64,000 bases of DNA from Vitis vinifera (Eukaryota > Streptophyta > Magnoliopsida > Vitales > Vitaceae). The stretch lies in contig NC_081818.1 of NCBI RefSeq assembly GCF_030704535.1, forward strand, positions 25,583,001-25,647,000, given 5' to 3'. Position numbers and translations under genes: made by a program. Below the pieces are notes generated by a model, which worked only from the letters and a program-made list of their open reading frames with translations, did no database searches and had not been told where the DNA came from. The stretch's first letter is position 1; each line of letters begins with the position of its first letter. Positions 13,101-26,014 of this stretch are shown here, piece by piece.

Positions 13101-13285
13101 TTCAGATGTTAACTTTCTGATGGATGCCTAATTAATTGATACTGTTCAGAAATGCTCAAACAAGGCAGCTTTCACATCCTCTGCCTGTTCTACGTGCTCG
13201 TGAGATTGATGAATGGTCAAGAAGTAAAGACTACAGATCCCTTTTGAGCCGTGCAGCACCGATAAATTCTGTACAAAAGATTTAG
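10196..13285 (+). CDS. PGM48: Plastid M48 family zinc metallopeptidase (PGM48-like), 8 coding exons
   Basis: Exons 10196-10390, 10576-10633, 11014-11081, 11517-11696, 11940-12036, 12724-12833, 12936-13069 and 13150-13285 give 325 residues, all GT-AG and in frame. The first 50 or so residues are Ser/Arg-rich and poor in acidic residues (MASVPLSSTVFFGSI...), like a chloroplast transit peptide. The catalytic core is HELGH at residues 172-176 in AVLAHELGHLKCDH, with the likely third zinc ligand E221 in AAELTCDRAA, followed by a short C-terminal tail. Arabidopsis PGM48 (At3g27110) is a plastoglobule protease that promotes leaf senescence; the function here is carried over from it. The frame is open back to an ATG at 9872, but that extension is Pro/Lys-rich and unlike a transit peptide, so the ATG at 10196 is preferred. 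Confidence 0.92.
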
Positions 13286-16200
13286 CTGTGGTGTGTGGAT
13301 AGAGTTCACAGTTTAAAACAGCTTGAATAGATTTTTGTTTTCATGGTTAGTTTTTCAAACTTTTCTCATCTTCTAGAGCCTTTTACCCTTGAAAACTATT
13401 TCTCATGAGGCTCATGCATCACTATTGCATAGGTCATAGATTTATTGTACTCTGAGCATGGTTGTACATGGCACACTTGAACTTTGCTTGTCAAATTGTA
13501 CATAGGGTTGATGCTGAAGATTGACACGGAAAGTTGGTCATGTCTATTAGCCTTTGGGTCCATGGATTTTTCTAGCAGTGTTCATGTGATATGATAGGTT
13601 GTATACAGTTAGACAGTGGAAATTTCGTAGTATGGTCAAATCAATTAACACGTCACACTCCAATATCTTATGCATGCACACCAAGTATACGGCTATTTTA
13701 TAGGTTGAATATCCTTGTTGATGCTCATTCAGGTTTTCTCATTATCTCTCATGCTTTGTTGCCTTTCTGTTTCATGTATCAACCATTGCTGCAAGACAGT
13801 GAAGATTACTGGAGATGAAGAGAGCTTATATGAGAATCATGTCTTCCATAAAGTTCTGGTTTATCCAACTATTGTAAATATAAATATACAATATAAGAAA
13901 CCTCAGCTTATTTCTTGGTAAATCCTGGGTAAGTACAAAATATGTTCAGTCTTAAAAGACATTGTCATACCTACACAGTCCTTGTAGAATCATATTGTTG
14001 TATAAATATTGTTTGATACAATTTCTATATGATAATTTATATTTCTGTATTTCTTTGATGGTGCCAAAACATAAATAATTCTGTTCTAGTAAAATATCCA
14101 TTCTATATGTTGAGTGTTGACCCAAGCGTCTCTATTTCTTGAATTAATGTTCTTTTCTCATGGAATACTTTTTTTTTTTTACATATTGCCAATCTTTTGG
14201 TATGCTTGTGCAAACCTGAGATAGTAATGTTAAAAAATAATAAAAAATAAAATAAAATAAAATAAAATTCTACAAACAGTTTACTTGCTTAGGATCCTGA
14301 TTGCATTGTGATCATTAATGCTTATAATGCAAAGGTTCTAAAGGGAGAGGTTAGATGACATATTCAGGAAGCATTATGCTTATTTACCATGCGTCTTCCA
14401 GATGGAGCACAGCTGAGTTGAGACCCCATGTAAAGGTAAAAGCATGGAATATAGCAATTAGAAACATTATCAAATGCCGTGCCTTGTATAGAAGAATTAG
14501 AAGTAAAATTTTGACTGACATTTTATCATTGATAATATCTCTGTATGTCACACTTAGATCTGCTCTCTTTATATTAATACTACATATATGTATTGCTATA
14601 TTCTGCAAAAAGAATAAAAAATGCTTTGCCTTGTTTATTTGGTGGTGGTGTTTTATGACTGACACTGAGGATGGAATATTGAACATGTTTACTGCTTTAC
14701 TTATATGGATATCTTCAGGCCCAGGACACACGTATTATGCCAACCAAAGGAAGTTGTCAGATGGCCAGCCAAATAATGTATTTGGAGTTCACCAAGATTG
14801 ACATTTCTTCAGGCACAGGTAATAAATACTATGCTGATTGAAGAAAGTTCAGTGGCAGTCAAATGAATGACATTTTGGAAGCCCTTTTAAAATCTTTGAT
14901 CTCCTGATCTCTGTCATTAATATCTAAACCTGTGAATGTAATTATAAGTTATAACTAACATATTCACCTTCTAGTTCTTCCCCCCTCTCTCCCCAAGAGT
15001 TCTCCTTCTCACTGAGTGTATCTTTTCTGTTCTATAGGCAATACCATTTTTCTCTCACACATTCCTTTCTACTTCATTTAGATCTTGGAAAGATCTTGGA
15101 AGACGCGAGGAAATAAAAAAAAAAAGGAAGGAATCTCAAATTTCTGTTTAGTTTATCATGAAAATGGAAGGGAACTGAAGTATAATGGATGTTTTTAAAA
15201 CTTATACATTTCTTTTTTCTTTTGATGGACAAACTTATACATTTTCAAATATTCCATTCTGCAATTCTATATAAGGGGGAATAGTTTTTCTTGCCTTCCG
15301 TTTTTCCTTAATTCTTTTAGCTCTCTCAATGTACACACTGCAATAGGTTTGTACTGTTAACAAGACAAATATTATTGTTTGGATTGTAGGACTTAGAAAT
15401 TTTGGATAAAGTAAGACCATATAGGGACTATTTCACTCCACTTGATGGATGCCACTTGTTCTTACAGTGGCTTCTTTGCCTATAAATTTCGGCCACCCTT
15501 GCCCATGCAGTTTTGCACACTTGATACCTGAAGCAGACGTGGTTTCCATTTCCTATGTCACCATCTGTTTCTGTCCCCTATCCTGTTTTCTAACCTCCTT
15601 CCTACATCTTGCATAATCCCGACTTCATGCACCAACAAATTACCCATATCTGACACAGTGACACTCTTTAAGGTCTTCTAGAGTAAACTGTTGACACCCA
15701 AGTCCCCCACGGTCAATTCAGCCTGACTTTTCTTCCATGCCCATCACTGTTGTGGACCTGGCATTGTTTACTACCATTACCCACACTGGAAGCTAAAATT
15801 TTGCTTCAAAGTGGACATCAAGTAGTTTTGCGATTGACACAGGTGTCAAAAACACTGGCCAGCCCCAACTTATATGTTGTGCAAAAATGAAGCACCTCAC
15901 CAGCTATCATCCATTATTGGAAACTGAAGGTTAAGTATGGAAGGAATTCCTTAAATACGAAATAGACTAGACATTTCAATAATTTATGGTGAGCCGGCAC
16001 AAATAAGTTGTTCTGGTTATATATGATAATGTTTATGGACGTACCAAATTTTACCTTTAGCTGTGCTGTCTAATCTCGAATTTTGCTTTCTTATTAGCTA
16101 TCTTGGTTTCAGTGAGGATCGTGTTGACTTTTGAAACATTGGTTGAGTATTGTTTTAATATTTGGGTGTTTTAGACCTTTACCCGTGTTTGGCTGCTCCG

Positions 16201-16687
16201 AGATTTCTAAGATTCACACTTTTGGTTTTGTCTTTTCCTCACCTAAGGCCCTGTTAACCATCGTTGAATCATTTTCTTGGATGATATATCATATGCCTCT
16301 TTGGAGCTATGTAATTCTCTCCCCAGGAATGATTTAATGAAAATGACTTCCCCTCTTTTTTATCTACAGATATTGAGTGGTCCATCTATTTCACCGCCAA
16401 GGCACATATGCATATATTTATATATTTATTTTGGATGAAACTAGCTATAATACAAACTTCGTTTTTCCCTTGTTTTGTCTTGCATGGATTCAGGTTTGTG
16501 GTATGTGTAAGTATGCTTTTCTTAGTTGGGGGTGAGGATGAAAATCAAATGGCTAGAATAGGAAATGGAGAAGTAACACACTAACCTGATCATGGTGTTA
16601 ATAATGAAAGCCCATGAGCGAAATATTTTCAACTAACTTCTCAAACAACTTTTAGGCTTCTAAGTACAAAATATTTGCCCAATATCA
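13286..16687. other. 3' UTR, then intergenic DNA without recognised genes
   Basis: The 3' UTR of the peptidase gene probably extends a few hundred bases. There is an (AAAAT)n run near 14233-14270. An open frame of 148 codons at 14355-14801 (+) has no recognisable domain and no exon-like flanks. Nothing else is supported. Confidence 0.45.
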
Positions 16688-18118
16688 TCACATAGTGAGC
16701 TGTAGAATGGCTACCAAGAAAACTAGCCAACAGAATGTAACCTTACTTGGTATTTCTGGCTTCAATCCATACGAAGCTTGCAAAATCACATTGTCAACCA
16801 CAGGACCACAAAAAACACCATCTTTTGTCTGGCTACTGGAATAGCTGAGAAAACTAATTGGAGTTACACTTGAATCTGCCTTGAATGTCATAGAGAAGTT
16901 CTTTGCTGATCCAGTCCCTTTGCTCTGGAGAGTGAAATTCTGAACTGTTGATCCAGCTTGAGCTCCTAATATGAAAGTTCCCACACACGAGTCATTAGCA
17001 TCTCCAAGTGTGAAGTCCAAGTTATAAGCAGAACCCTCTGTGAGTGTGCTTGCAGTCTGTATGCCAGTTGAAATCCCTGAGATGAACTCAATTGCAGCAT
17101 TGCCTTCAGGGACAAAGTAGTTTTTGGAGTCTATGTATTTGACAGTCCCTAGAACAGACCACTGTTGTATTGCAGATTGAATTGGACTTGACACCGGATC
17201 AAGTAAAATCCCCTCGGTTGAGTTGCTGAGAAAATCAGGCCCTGACTCAAATCCTCCATTAGGCAGCAGGTTACCTTAAGGGCATTTGCAAATTGCAAAC
17301 AAAAATTTTAGTCACTAGGGAGTTTGGAGAAATAGGCCCTTATCTTTGCCAAAAATTACTTAAGCTAGTAGTCAAATATTTCAGAGTTAGATATCTACTT
17401 ACCATTGCCTTTATCAAGAGTCGCTACACCTTTGAGAAGCAATGTGTCCACTATCGGCCAACATGTGGAATTAGGATTGGGTTCTGTAGTTTGGCTTTGA
17501 ATCACAAGGTTGATGTGCTCCCCATCCCTCCAACCGCCCAAGTAGTGGCCATAGCTTTCCCATGTTTCCTTCCCATAATGCTGCTTCAAAGAGAAGACGC
17601 CTCTACTGTCTGGTGCTGAGACTAGGATGTCAGCAATGGCTGAACAGTTCTGATCACCCAGGGCAAGGGTGAAAGTCAGTATGTAGTTCATAGTGTTGGT
17701 ATTAGCAATGAAAGTTTGGTTGATTTTTCCGTCTTGGCCCAACTGTATGGCATGTCCATTGCCTGGCAATGCTATGGTTGGACCAGCGGTTACATATTGG
17801 ACCGTGCCATCAAATGTCCATCCTGGAATCGTGTTGTTTGCTGTCAACAGTTCAAATGGGGCAGTGGAATTTTCTGGCAAGTTTGATGGGGGCGATTCAA
17901 AATCTGGATTCTGCAGATCTGCGGCTGCGGACGTTTGTTAAACAGAAATATCAGTTTTCTCTGTTTGTTTCTTGATCTTTTGCTTGATTGAAAACTGGGA
18001 AAACTTAATGGGAATTGAAAATGCTGAAGTTACCTGTAGATGCCAGAGCAATGAAGAGAATTGGGAGGAGGCATAAACCCAGTTGCATTCTGATCTCAGA
18101 CGAAGGAGAGAGCGCCAT
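16688..18118 (-). CDS. Secreted DUF642 (BIIDXI-like) cell-wall protein, 3 exons
   Basis: Minus-strand exons 18034-18118, 17403-17924 and 16688-17274 give 397 residues, all GT-AG. Residues 1 to about 29 form a signal peptide (MALSPSSEIRMQLGLCLLPI then LFIALAST). The mature protein has the paired DUF642 galactose-binding-like modules: the first begins DLQNPDFESPP with IPGWTFDGTVQYV, the second begins NLLPNGGFESGPDF with IQQWSVLGTVKYID. Paired cysteines (DQNCSAI, NSTCWPI, NDSCVGT, VFCGPVVDN) and several N-glycosylation sequons are visible. DUF642 proteins are seed-plant wall proteins reported to bind pectin methylesterase and cellulose. The C-terminal tail is hydrophobic (VTFCWLVFLVAILQLTM), which could direct GPI anchoring. 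A second Met at residue 11 could also start a usable signal peptide. Confidence 0.92.
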
Positions 18119-18168
18119 AGCATTGACTCTGGAGATATTTAATAGACTGGTTTTACATGCATATGTGT

Positions 18169-18176
18169 GTATATAG
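18169..18176 (-). promoter_or_regulatory. Candidate TATA box of the DUF642 gene
   Basis: On the minus strand the sequence reads ctatatac about 50 bp upstream of the ATG, the right distance for a TATA box with a 20-25 base 5' UTR. Supported only by position and sequence. Confidence 0.45.
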
Positions 18177-18289
18177 AAAAGCTTCTTTGAAGTTTCGACT
18201 ACGGATATATTTGACAAAGCCACGCGCTGGAGTAAAGAGTGGGGGAGCAAACCCATGGACTCGGTGAAGCATGTGGGTTTCACAAGCAT

Positions 18290-19593
18290 AATATCATGCC
18301 ACTCGGAGGGTGTTTGATACGATCCACTGGGGCATGTGAGTGGAAAAGAAAATGTCAGAAGTTCTCAACATGTAGCCCACATTCTCCAACAGATAGCCCA
18401 CAATAAACTAAACGGAGGTAGCTATTGTATTTTACTTATGCTTCCATGACACAAAATAATTTGACTACCAAAATGAGCGTCTGAACCTGTGCATTATCGT
18501 CTAAAATGCGTGGGGAGAGGAATAGGGCCTCAGGGGATGAACTGAATTAGCCTTGTGTTGGAAAGTGGGTGTAAACCCAGTGAAATTACCATCACCCAAT
18601 TACAGTAGGCCTCCAAAGGTTTGAAGGGGCCAGTAAGTTAAGAAAAGACAAGCAAGCAGAAGTTTAAAAGGCCTATGGCATGGTAGGAATTTGAATAACA
18701 TGCTACAGCTCTGCTTTTTAGACCCGCGTTATGTTCATAGTCCAACTAAAGATATTGTTTCGTTGCTGACTCCCCCAAATTTTAGTGTTAATTCGAAGGA
18801 CAAAAAGGAAAAGAAGTGCATATTCTGAATTAGTTAAGAATAGTTGCTAAGGACATGTTTGAGAACTTTTTCAAAGATACTTCTTAAAAATGACTTTTAG
18901 AATTAAAGTCTTTTTGGAAAAATCAAATATTCTCTACCTGTTTTTTTTTTTTTTTTTTTTTTTGTGTTTTTAAATATTTCTTATTTTATTTTCAATTATT
19001 TTTCATATTTGTACAATTATTTATTAATGCGGTCCTATAAAAACAATTAAAAATAATTAAAATATATTATCATAAAACATCTTATTTTCTCAAAAATTTG
19101 TTTTGAGAATAATTTAAAACCAAATATATTTGCATGCCTTTTTTATCTCCTAAAAACCAAAGAATAATTATCAAACACACCCTAAATGTTTTCTCTGGGT
19201 CTACCTTGTTAGCTCCACTTTCTCCAAACCGACCAGTGCATCTTTTATGTCCTTGTTTCTCTACGTACATAACAATAATTAGGTGTCATTAACTACTTGA
19301 AGCTATATCATTCATATGAGAAAGAAGAATCGGAAAGAAGAAACCACTCTCTTCCTAGACAATAGGGTTGTATTGATGAAATTTTAAACGACATAGGATC
19401 ACATGTAGCCATTAAAATATGCATTAAATGACAATAAATGAAATGATTACCTTGATTAATGCCATGGAAAGTCATTTTTGTGCTCCACTGGTGTTCAAGA
19501 ATATGCTCAGTTCGTGATGGTATTTTCAAGACGAGTGTGCAGTGCGTGCCCTTTTTTTTTAGCTCAAGAAGAAGAAGTCTTCCTTTGCACTTA

Positions 19594-19658
<65 letters not shown>

Positions 19659-21170
19659 TATATATATCACACATTATACACATTATTTAGACCACTTCAC
19701 TTAATGGGTCAATCAAGTGAATTAAGATGAGCCCAAAAAAAATCAAGCAACAATATATGTTCAATCCCATTATGGACCACAATGCAAAAATAAAATAACA
19801 TTGATTTATGACATTATCACATTGATTAAGTAAGTTCACATATAAAAAATTCCAACATGTATTTCATTAGAATTTGTAGCAGGATTGCAGTTTAGCACAC
19901 AGGCCATGTCTTCTTTTGTTGAAATCATCATTACGGTTCACAATGCTGTGAACATGACATTTTTTAAGCTTCAAAATGTTCTTGCATGTCAATATAATCA
20001 ACTAATGAAATAAATATACACGTGTTTGAAATTTCCCAATGTATGAAATGAATATTGTTGGTATACAAATATCTAATTCGGATAACTTTGTGGACGAGCC
20101 CAACATTACCTTGTCTCACTGGTAGGTGACCACGAGCTCCGCATAATAGCTTCAAGTTGAACTCCTACATACAAAGGGTAGACTGTAGAGGGTAAGCCCA
20201 GCTACAATCGTCTGACAATCAAGTTAGTAAGGTAAGGAGATGAGGGAATGATGCCACAAACAAAAGAAGGGATTGACATAAGGCTTGAAGATGGTCTGCT
20301 TTTGTGTGGGAAGGTGAACAGTTGTTTTTCTCCAAAACGCTCAGTAATGAAGGTTTCTTGCAGGTGAGATCCACTCTTCCCCGGACCAGGCTGTGATATC
20401 CAGATCCGTCCATAAGGGTCCTGGTACCATCAGATATGCGATGCAGCTGAATAAATCTCAAATTGGCCTCTGTTAACTTTCCAGCAGTGTTCACCATAAT
20501 GATGAATAAATAATAATTTTATTAACTTGCCAAAAGGGTTTACCATATGATAATAATCACAATAACAACTTGCCAGCAGAAGCAAATGTACATAGACCAT
20601 GTCCTCTTCGTTGGTATAAAATCACATGCTCAATTTTTATGGATTGCAATACAGTTTTCAGAAAATTAATAATTTTGTTCGAGGAATGAAAGAAAAAAAA
20701 ATTAAAAATACCTCCAGCTCTGCCTTTTCCTTCTTAGTGGGTTGAAAGAGGTTTGCCATTTGATAGCATGAAAACTGCAGTTCAGATCCTCAAATTCATC
20801 TGGACCCTTCCTCTATAACAATCTTATGTCACCAAAATTTCAACCATTCTGCTGCTCCATGTTTGAACAATGTGCGGCACTTGCAATTCAAATTCCATTA
20901 AGTTATTGTGACTGATAATTCTGAAGAAGCCATCCAAATTTGAATTTTTCCAAACAAAGAAGAGTTCCCACCAAATTTCCTTTCTTACCAAGAAGAACTC
21001 AATAAAAAACTTGGAATAGGTGAAATAGGAACTGCAAAATTATGATATTTTTCTAGGGTTAATCAGAACCCAGGCCATGTCTCAAGTCACCACCATGATG
21101 CGTGCTTAAATCTGCTTTGTCTTGGCCATCCAATGAAATGGGTCTTATGTGACTTGATGTGTATACAAGC
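18290..21170. other. Intergenic region between divergently placed DUF642 and PPR genes
   Basis: Contains a poly-T tract (about 18943-18963) inside a loosely inverted AT-rich segment (about 18851-19185, ends tgtttgagaac and the complement of attatcaaacacac) that may be a MITE remnant, and a long AT microsatellite. A minus-strand frame of 92 codons at 20219-20497 is open but unrecognised. The last few hundred bases are the 3' flank of the PPR gene. Confidence 0.4.
19591..19668. repeat. (AT)n microsatellite, about 78 bp
   Basis: An almost pure alternating AT run with one interruption. The open frames over it on both strands are repeat artefacts. Confidence 0.95.
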
Positions 21171-22688
21171 TTAATTATCACTATCAACAAGGCTCCATCC
21201 AGGCGTTTTCTTCAGATTTCCTGATTTCATCACCTTCCTCAGCCTCAAAACATCCTCCCACCTCCCTGCCTCTGCATACATGTTGGACAACACAACATAA
21301 ACCCCATGATTGTGAGGTTCCAAAACGAGAATTTCTTTCACCACTCTTTCGGCAATCTCAATATTTCCATGGTTCTTACAAGATCCCAACAGAGCTCCCA
21401 AAATCACCACATCAGCTTTCCAAGCCATTCCTTTGATCAGCTCCTCCGCCTCTAGTAACTCCCCACCACGCCCAAGTAGATCAACCATGCATCCGTAATG
21501 TTCTATCTTGGGCTCAATTCCATATACCCTTTTCATCAAATGGAATATCTTCCGACCAACGCTAAGCAAGCCAGCATGGCAACAAGCAGATAAAACCCCA
21601 ACAAACGTGATATCGTTTGGAACGATCTGCTCCTTCTCTAGCTTCCAAAAGCGGTCAAGTGCTTCTTTGGCATGCCCATGAACAGCCAACCCGCATATCA
21701 TGGCATTCCATGTGGCAGTATTTCTTTCAGATATAGTATCAAACAGCTTTTGAGCCATCAAAATTGCTCCATTCTTCGCATACATGTGCACCAATGCCGT
21801 GCCAAGAATCACTCCCACTTCAATCCCTTTCTCTTCCATAAAAACATGAATCCTCTCCCCTAAATCCAAACACCCGGATTGAGCACATGCCGACAACACA
21901 GAAGCCAGCGTTGCACCATTCGGTTCTAACCCTTCCACAATCATTTGATCGAAAAGTTCCAAGGCCTCATTTGAGCAATAATTCTGAGCATACCCACTTA
22001 TCATCGTCGTCCAAATACTCAAACTTCTCTCCGAAACCTCATCAAACACTCTGCGGGCATTCCTCACATCGCAAGAAACAGAGTAGGCCCTCACCAACCC
22101 GTTAACAACATGCAAATTCAAGTCTAACCCAAATTTCAATACATGGGTATGAACTTGAATACAAGATTGAAGGGATTGAAAATTGGAACAAGCCTTGAGA
22201 AGAAAAGGGAATGTGTGCTTACCTGGTATGACATCAAGTCTTCTCATATCAACATAAAGAAGTAAAGCTTCAGATGGGTTAAGGCTACTAGCATGAGCTC
22301 TAATGAGGGTGTTCCACATAAAGGAGTTGGGCTCTTGGGTGTTGTTGAAAAGCCTCAAAGCGTAACTGAGATCGCCGGACTCCGAGAGAGCACAGAAGGA
22401 AAGTAATCGACTGGCGGCGTAGTTGTCGTGGATGCGAGCCGAGACTATCATTTGGGCGTGGATCTGCTTGAGTTGATGCATAGAGGTACATTTGTCTGCG
22501 AGAAGAGAGAATCGCGGTGGCGGAGGCGGCGGTGGATGAAGAACAGATGTGAGGATAGATAGTTTTGTGAAGGAGGGTGGTTTTGGCGGGCGCATTTGAG
22601 GTCGGTTCGAATTAGTTGTGCCATGACCCTGAAGTATGGCCGTTGGACGGTAGGATGAACAGATGCGGTTTTTCGTTGGAGAGCTCAT
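21171..22688 (-). CDS. Pentatricopeptide-repeat (PPR) protein, PLS class with E domain, intronless
   Basis: Single uninterrupted frame, 505 residues from the ATG at 22688. The frame stays open to another ATG at 22751, but the extra 21 residues are a hydrophobic Phe/Leu/Ile stretch with an AT-rich upstream look, so the inner start is preferred. PPR motifs run from about residue 70, for example ALRLFNNTQEPNSFMWNTLI, NARRVFDEVSERSLSIWTTM, AQKLFDTISERNTATWNAMI and PNDITFVGVLSACCHAGLL. The C-terminus (VYVVLSNMYAEAGRWEDVLR ... KKTPGWS) is an E domain that ends without a DYW deaminase. Proteins of this class bind organellar RNA and often specify C-to-U editing sites. The N-terminal region is rich in Ser, Pro and basic residues, consistent with organelle targeting. 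A proline run (PPPPPPP) follows the leader. Its RNA target cannot be read from sequence by eye. Confidence 0.93.
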   Translation of the reverse strand: MSSPTKNRICSSYRPTAILQGHGTTNSNRPQMRPPKPPSFTKLSILTSVLHPPPPPPPRFSLLADKCTSMHQLKQIHAQMIVSARIHDNYAASRLLSFCALSESGDLSYALRLFNNTQEPNSFMWNTLIRAHASSLNPSEALLLYVDMRRLDVIPGKHTFPFLLKACSNFQSLQSCIQVHTHVLKFGLDLNLHVVNGLVRAYSVSCDVRNARRVFDEVSERSLSIWTTMISGYAQNYCSNEALELFDQMIVEGLEPNGATLASVLSACAQSGCLDLGERIHVFMEEKGIEVGVILGTALVHMYAKNGAILMAQKLFDTISERNTATWNAMICGLAVHGHAKEALDRFWKLEKEQIVPNDITFVGVLSACCHAGLLSVGRKIFHLMKRVYGIEPKIEHYGCMVDLLGRGGELLEAEELIKGMAWKADVVILGALLGSCKNHGNIEIAERVVKEILVLEPHNHGVYVVLSNMYAEAGRWEDVLRLRKVMKSGNLKKTPGWSLVDSDN

Positions 22689-22751
22689 TAAAATATACAG
22701 TAAAGACACTTTCAAAATAAATGTTAAAAAAATAAAAATAAAAGTCAACAT

Positions 22752-25040
22752 TTTTAAATAATAACATATCTTTATCCTATAAAAACCCAGACGTTAGTTT
22801 TATTGTAACTTTTCTTCCTGTTTTATCCTTCTTCTTTTTTTTTTCTGAATATTTATCATATTTGTTGTAATTACACCCAACTCCAAGCCCCTTTCCCCAC
22901 AATAAGAATAGACACCTCGCGTAGAGCCCACATCATTTGCACCTCTTCTGCTTAGTCTTCCTAGTTACTTCGCCTGAGAAGGCTTTTTGAGGGCTCTAAA
23001 GTCTTCTTCATCTTTACATGTTTTTTCTTTTTCTTTAATAGCTAGGCCATCTCTGTTTCTAGAAACATCTAGACCTTCTTCTGATCTTGCCAAGAACAAT
23101 CTCAAGTCTTTCCTTTTAGTTACTTTTAGAAGCTTTTGTTCTCACCTTTTGATTTTGGAGGACGATTTTCAAGGATTATTTGTCATTAATTACCGATTTG
23201 TATTGTTTGTGAATTTTTCTGATTTGTATTATTTGAGGTTTGTTTGGTTGTTGAGAATCCGAACAAAAACGAAAGAAAAATTTGACAGAAAAAAAAAAAT
23301 CTGGATTAAGTGGTTGAGTGAAGGATGAAGAATTGGATTTGGTCCTTTTTTTAGTTTATCTTTTCCTTTTTTTTTTTTGCATTTTCCACACAAATGACAA
23401 ATGAAGTAATTTTGCATTTTAAATTTACTTCTTATAAGAAATATCAAAATGACCTTTTTAAATAATTTTAACCATATTATTTCTCAAAGCATACATGCAT
23501 AAACAAGGAAATATAAATGGATACCAAAAAAATAACTCTCTCATGGCGTTAGGGATCTTATTGCAAGTTAGTAAGCCCAAAACTTATAATTTCAAAAATC
23601 CTAATTTATCAAAAAAGTCCATGCTACTCAAATTAGTAATAAAGAAGCCTAAAAAAAAAAAAAAAATCCTAAAATTGCTAAAAATGGTCCTTCGCTGCCA
23701 GCAATGTTGGAAAGGGTGCTTAAGCACTCTTAGACCTCTCGAGTCCTTAAGGACACGCTTGAGTGTTAATCTAAACGCTCGAGTGCTATTGTTGTAAGTG
23801 TAACTCTGCATCAGAGAATCTTTTTTCTCACTTTTTCGACCTTTTTCCACTAGAAAACTCACTATTGCATATGGGTTTCTCCATCATGGATGTTCCTTAA
23901 CGCTTGGAATGCGATTTTCCTTCTCTTGGGTACAAAGATGGATTGAAAACTTGATATTTACAATGAAAAAAATCCTATGCTCCTATAAAATGGAGCTTAC
24001 AACTTGCCTATGAATAAAAAACTGAATTTTAACATCTTCAATAAAAATCTTATACTCCTTATGGAGTCTACAACTCATCTAAGCTACAAAAAAAAAATAA
24101 AAAAAAAATAATCACTTCCATATATTCAAACATATTAGCTTGGGTCACTCAATCCAACCTTTATAGCCCTAATTAATTAATTAGTTTTATGGGACTCCAA
24201 TTAATTAATTAGCTTAATCCTAAAATATCATTAATAAATTCTTATGTAATGTTGTGTTTTTATCAAAATGTCCTTATGCAATGAATATAAAAACCAAATA
24301 TCCTTTAATAAATGTGTCACTAAGGAATGAGTATTAGTAAGGGCTACTAGTCTCATAAAAAAATATTAACTCTCTCAAAATTTAATTTTGAATTTGACTT
24401 AATATCCCACTACAAGAAGTTAACTGTACTTTAATATCCTATGATATTAAAACGAGATACTAACTTTTGGTCTACAACGTACTATCCATTATATGCAAAC
24501 TCTTTATGAACTAATGTCCGTAATCTAACGAGGGTTGATGCTATCAATCTCTCTAGTTTACCAATACCATCTTTGAGTCTTAAATCTTTATATTATATTA
24601 TCATTAGATATATGTTAACTCTCTAAGAACAATGTTAAATTTTAATTAAGAAATTAGTACAACCATAAATTTACAGATCACATGTCTTTAAAATCACCTA
24701 AAGGAATACATTGTCTCAAACTTTTAAGATGTCATGGTGCCTAATTTGAGTATAATTGTTGTCACCTACCTTAATTGATAGTAACTTAATTCATAGAAAA
24801 TATATTGACACCTCAATGTCTTACCCATAAGTCAAAATCATTGAAGACTTTCACATTAATTCAGTATCCTTTTAAGGTTGAGACCTAATACAATATAACA
24901 TTTTGATAAGGTGATAACTACCCAATTGTCAATGTTATAACTCATCATAGGTCTTATGAATGTGTAATCAGACACACTTGTGCACCAACCATGAAAAATC
25001 TATCTTGATGACTAAGACAAATCATCCTTCAAATTTGAAG
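22752..25040. other. Repeat-like intergenic DNA upstream of the copia-like relic
   Basis: The segment 22800-23330 is T-rich and could be the upstream region of the PPR gene. From about 24350 the text has the monotonous, gene-free look of LTR-retrotransposon non-coding DNA and leads directly into the pol relic at about 25040. An inverted aattaattaatt motif pair lies at 24171-24212. No host gene is supported. Confidence 0.35.
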
Positions 25041-25985
25041 GTAGTGCATCATAACCTCAAAATGGATTGCTTAAGTCCATAAACCAATTATGAATAACTC
25101 ATTTACTCGCATTCAAATTGCCAATGGTAGTACACTTCCTATTACTGCTGTTGGCACTATTGGCCATGATTTCAATGATGTTTTTGTGTCAACAAGGTTA
25201 TCTACAAACTTGATTTATGTCAGCCAATTAGTATCCACTAACTGTGATGTTCATTTTTCTTATGGTGGTTGCATTGTGCAGGATCAAGTGTTTGGGACGG
25301 TGATTGTGAAAGGACCTAAAGGGGGACATTTATCTTCTCTACATTTTTCTATTCCTAATTTAATGTCTTTGGCTTGTACTACAATAGCAAATAAAACGAG
25401 GTATGGCATAAAAGATTGTGCCATCCAAATTCTCTAGTATTGACACATCTAATGAAGCATGGTCATTTGGGGAATAAAGATCAGTTTTCATCTCTTAGTT
25501 TGTGTTTCAATTGTGCTACCTATAAACTTGGCAAAAACAAGACCTTACATTTTCTTATGCACAACAGTTGTGCTACAAAATGCTTTGAGATCATTCATTC
25601 TAATGTTTGGGGTGTTAATCTAGTTATTTCACATGCTCAGTAAAAGTATTTTGTAATTTTCATCGACGATTATAGTCGTTTCACTTGGGTTTACTTTCTT
25701 CAATCGAAGCAAATGTGTTCTCTGTGTTTCAAACCTTTGTTGCTCTAATTGAAACACAAGTTTCAACTTGTATTAAGGTATTGCGTTCTGATTTAGGGAG
25801 AGAGTATATGTCTCACAATTTTCAAAACTACTTATAGTAGAAGGGGATCATTTCTCAACGCTCTTGCCCGTACACCCCATAGCAAAATGGGGTGGCTAAG
25901 CGCAAGAATCGACATTTCTTAGATGTTGTTCCTACTTTGTTAATTGAATCATCTTACTCATCTAAATTTTGGGTTGAAGCCTAGT
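25040..25985 (+). mobile_element. Ty1/copia-like LTR retrotransposon fossil (pol fragment)
   Basis: The translated text resembles the copia pre-integrase region (IANGSTLPITAVGTIG, LSTNLIYVSQLVSTNCDV, then a GHLGNKDQF-like part with a paired-Cys segment) followed by the start of the integrase core (FIDDYSRFTWVYFLQ). It is broken, with several lesions, and lacks gag, reverse transcriptase, RNase H and recognisable LTRs on both sides. It is probably old. It stops abruptly at about 25985, where unrelated sequence begins. Confidence 0.8.
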
Positions 25986-26014
25986 GACGGGGGACGACTT
26001 CCATAGGAGCAACC

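Noticed and set aside
14355-14801. 148-codon open frame between the M48 peptidase and DUF642 genes
   Set aside because: No domain, an equally long frame exists on the other strand, and there are no exon-like flanks; chance opening.
19308-19704. Open frames over the AT microsatellite (poly Tyr-Ile translations)
   Set aside because: Artefacts of alternating AT repeats on both strands.
21672-22105. Plus-strand frames inside the PPR gene
   Set aside because: Antisense shadows of a long, motif-rich coding exon.
22989-23328. 113-codon frame upstream of the PPR gene
   Set aside because: Phe/Leu-rich translation of T-rich DNA; no domain and no splice context.
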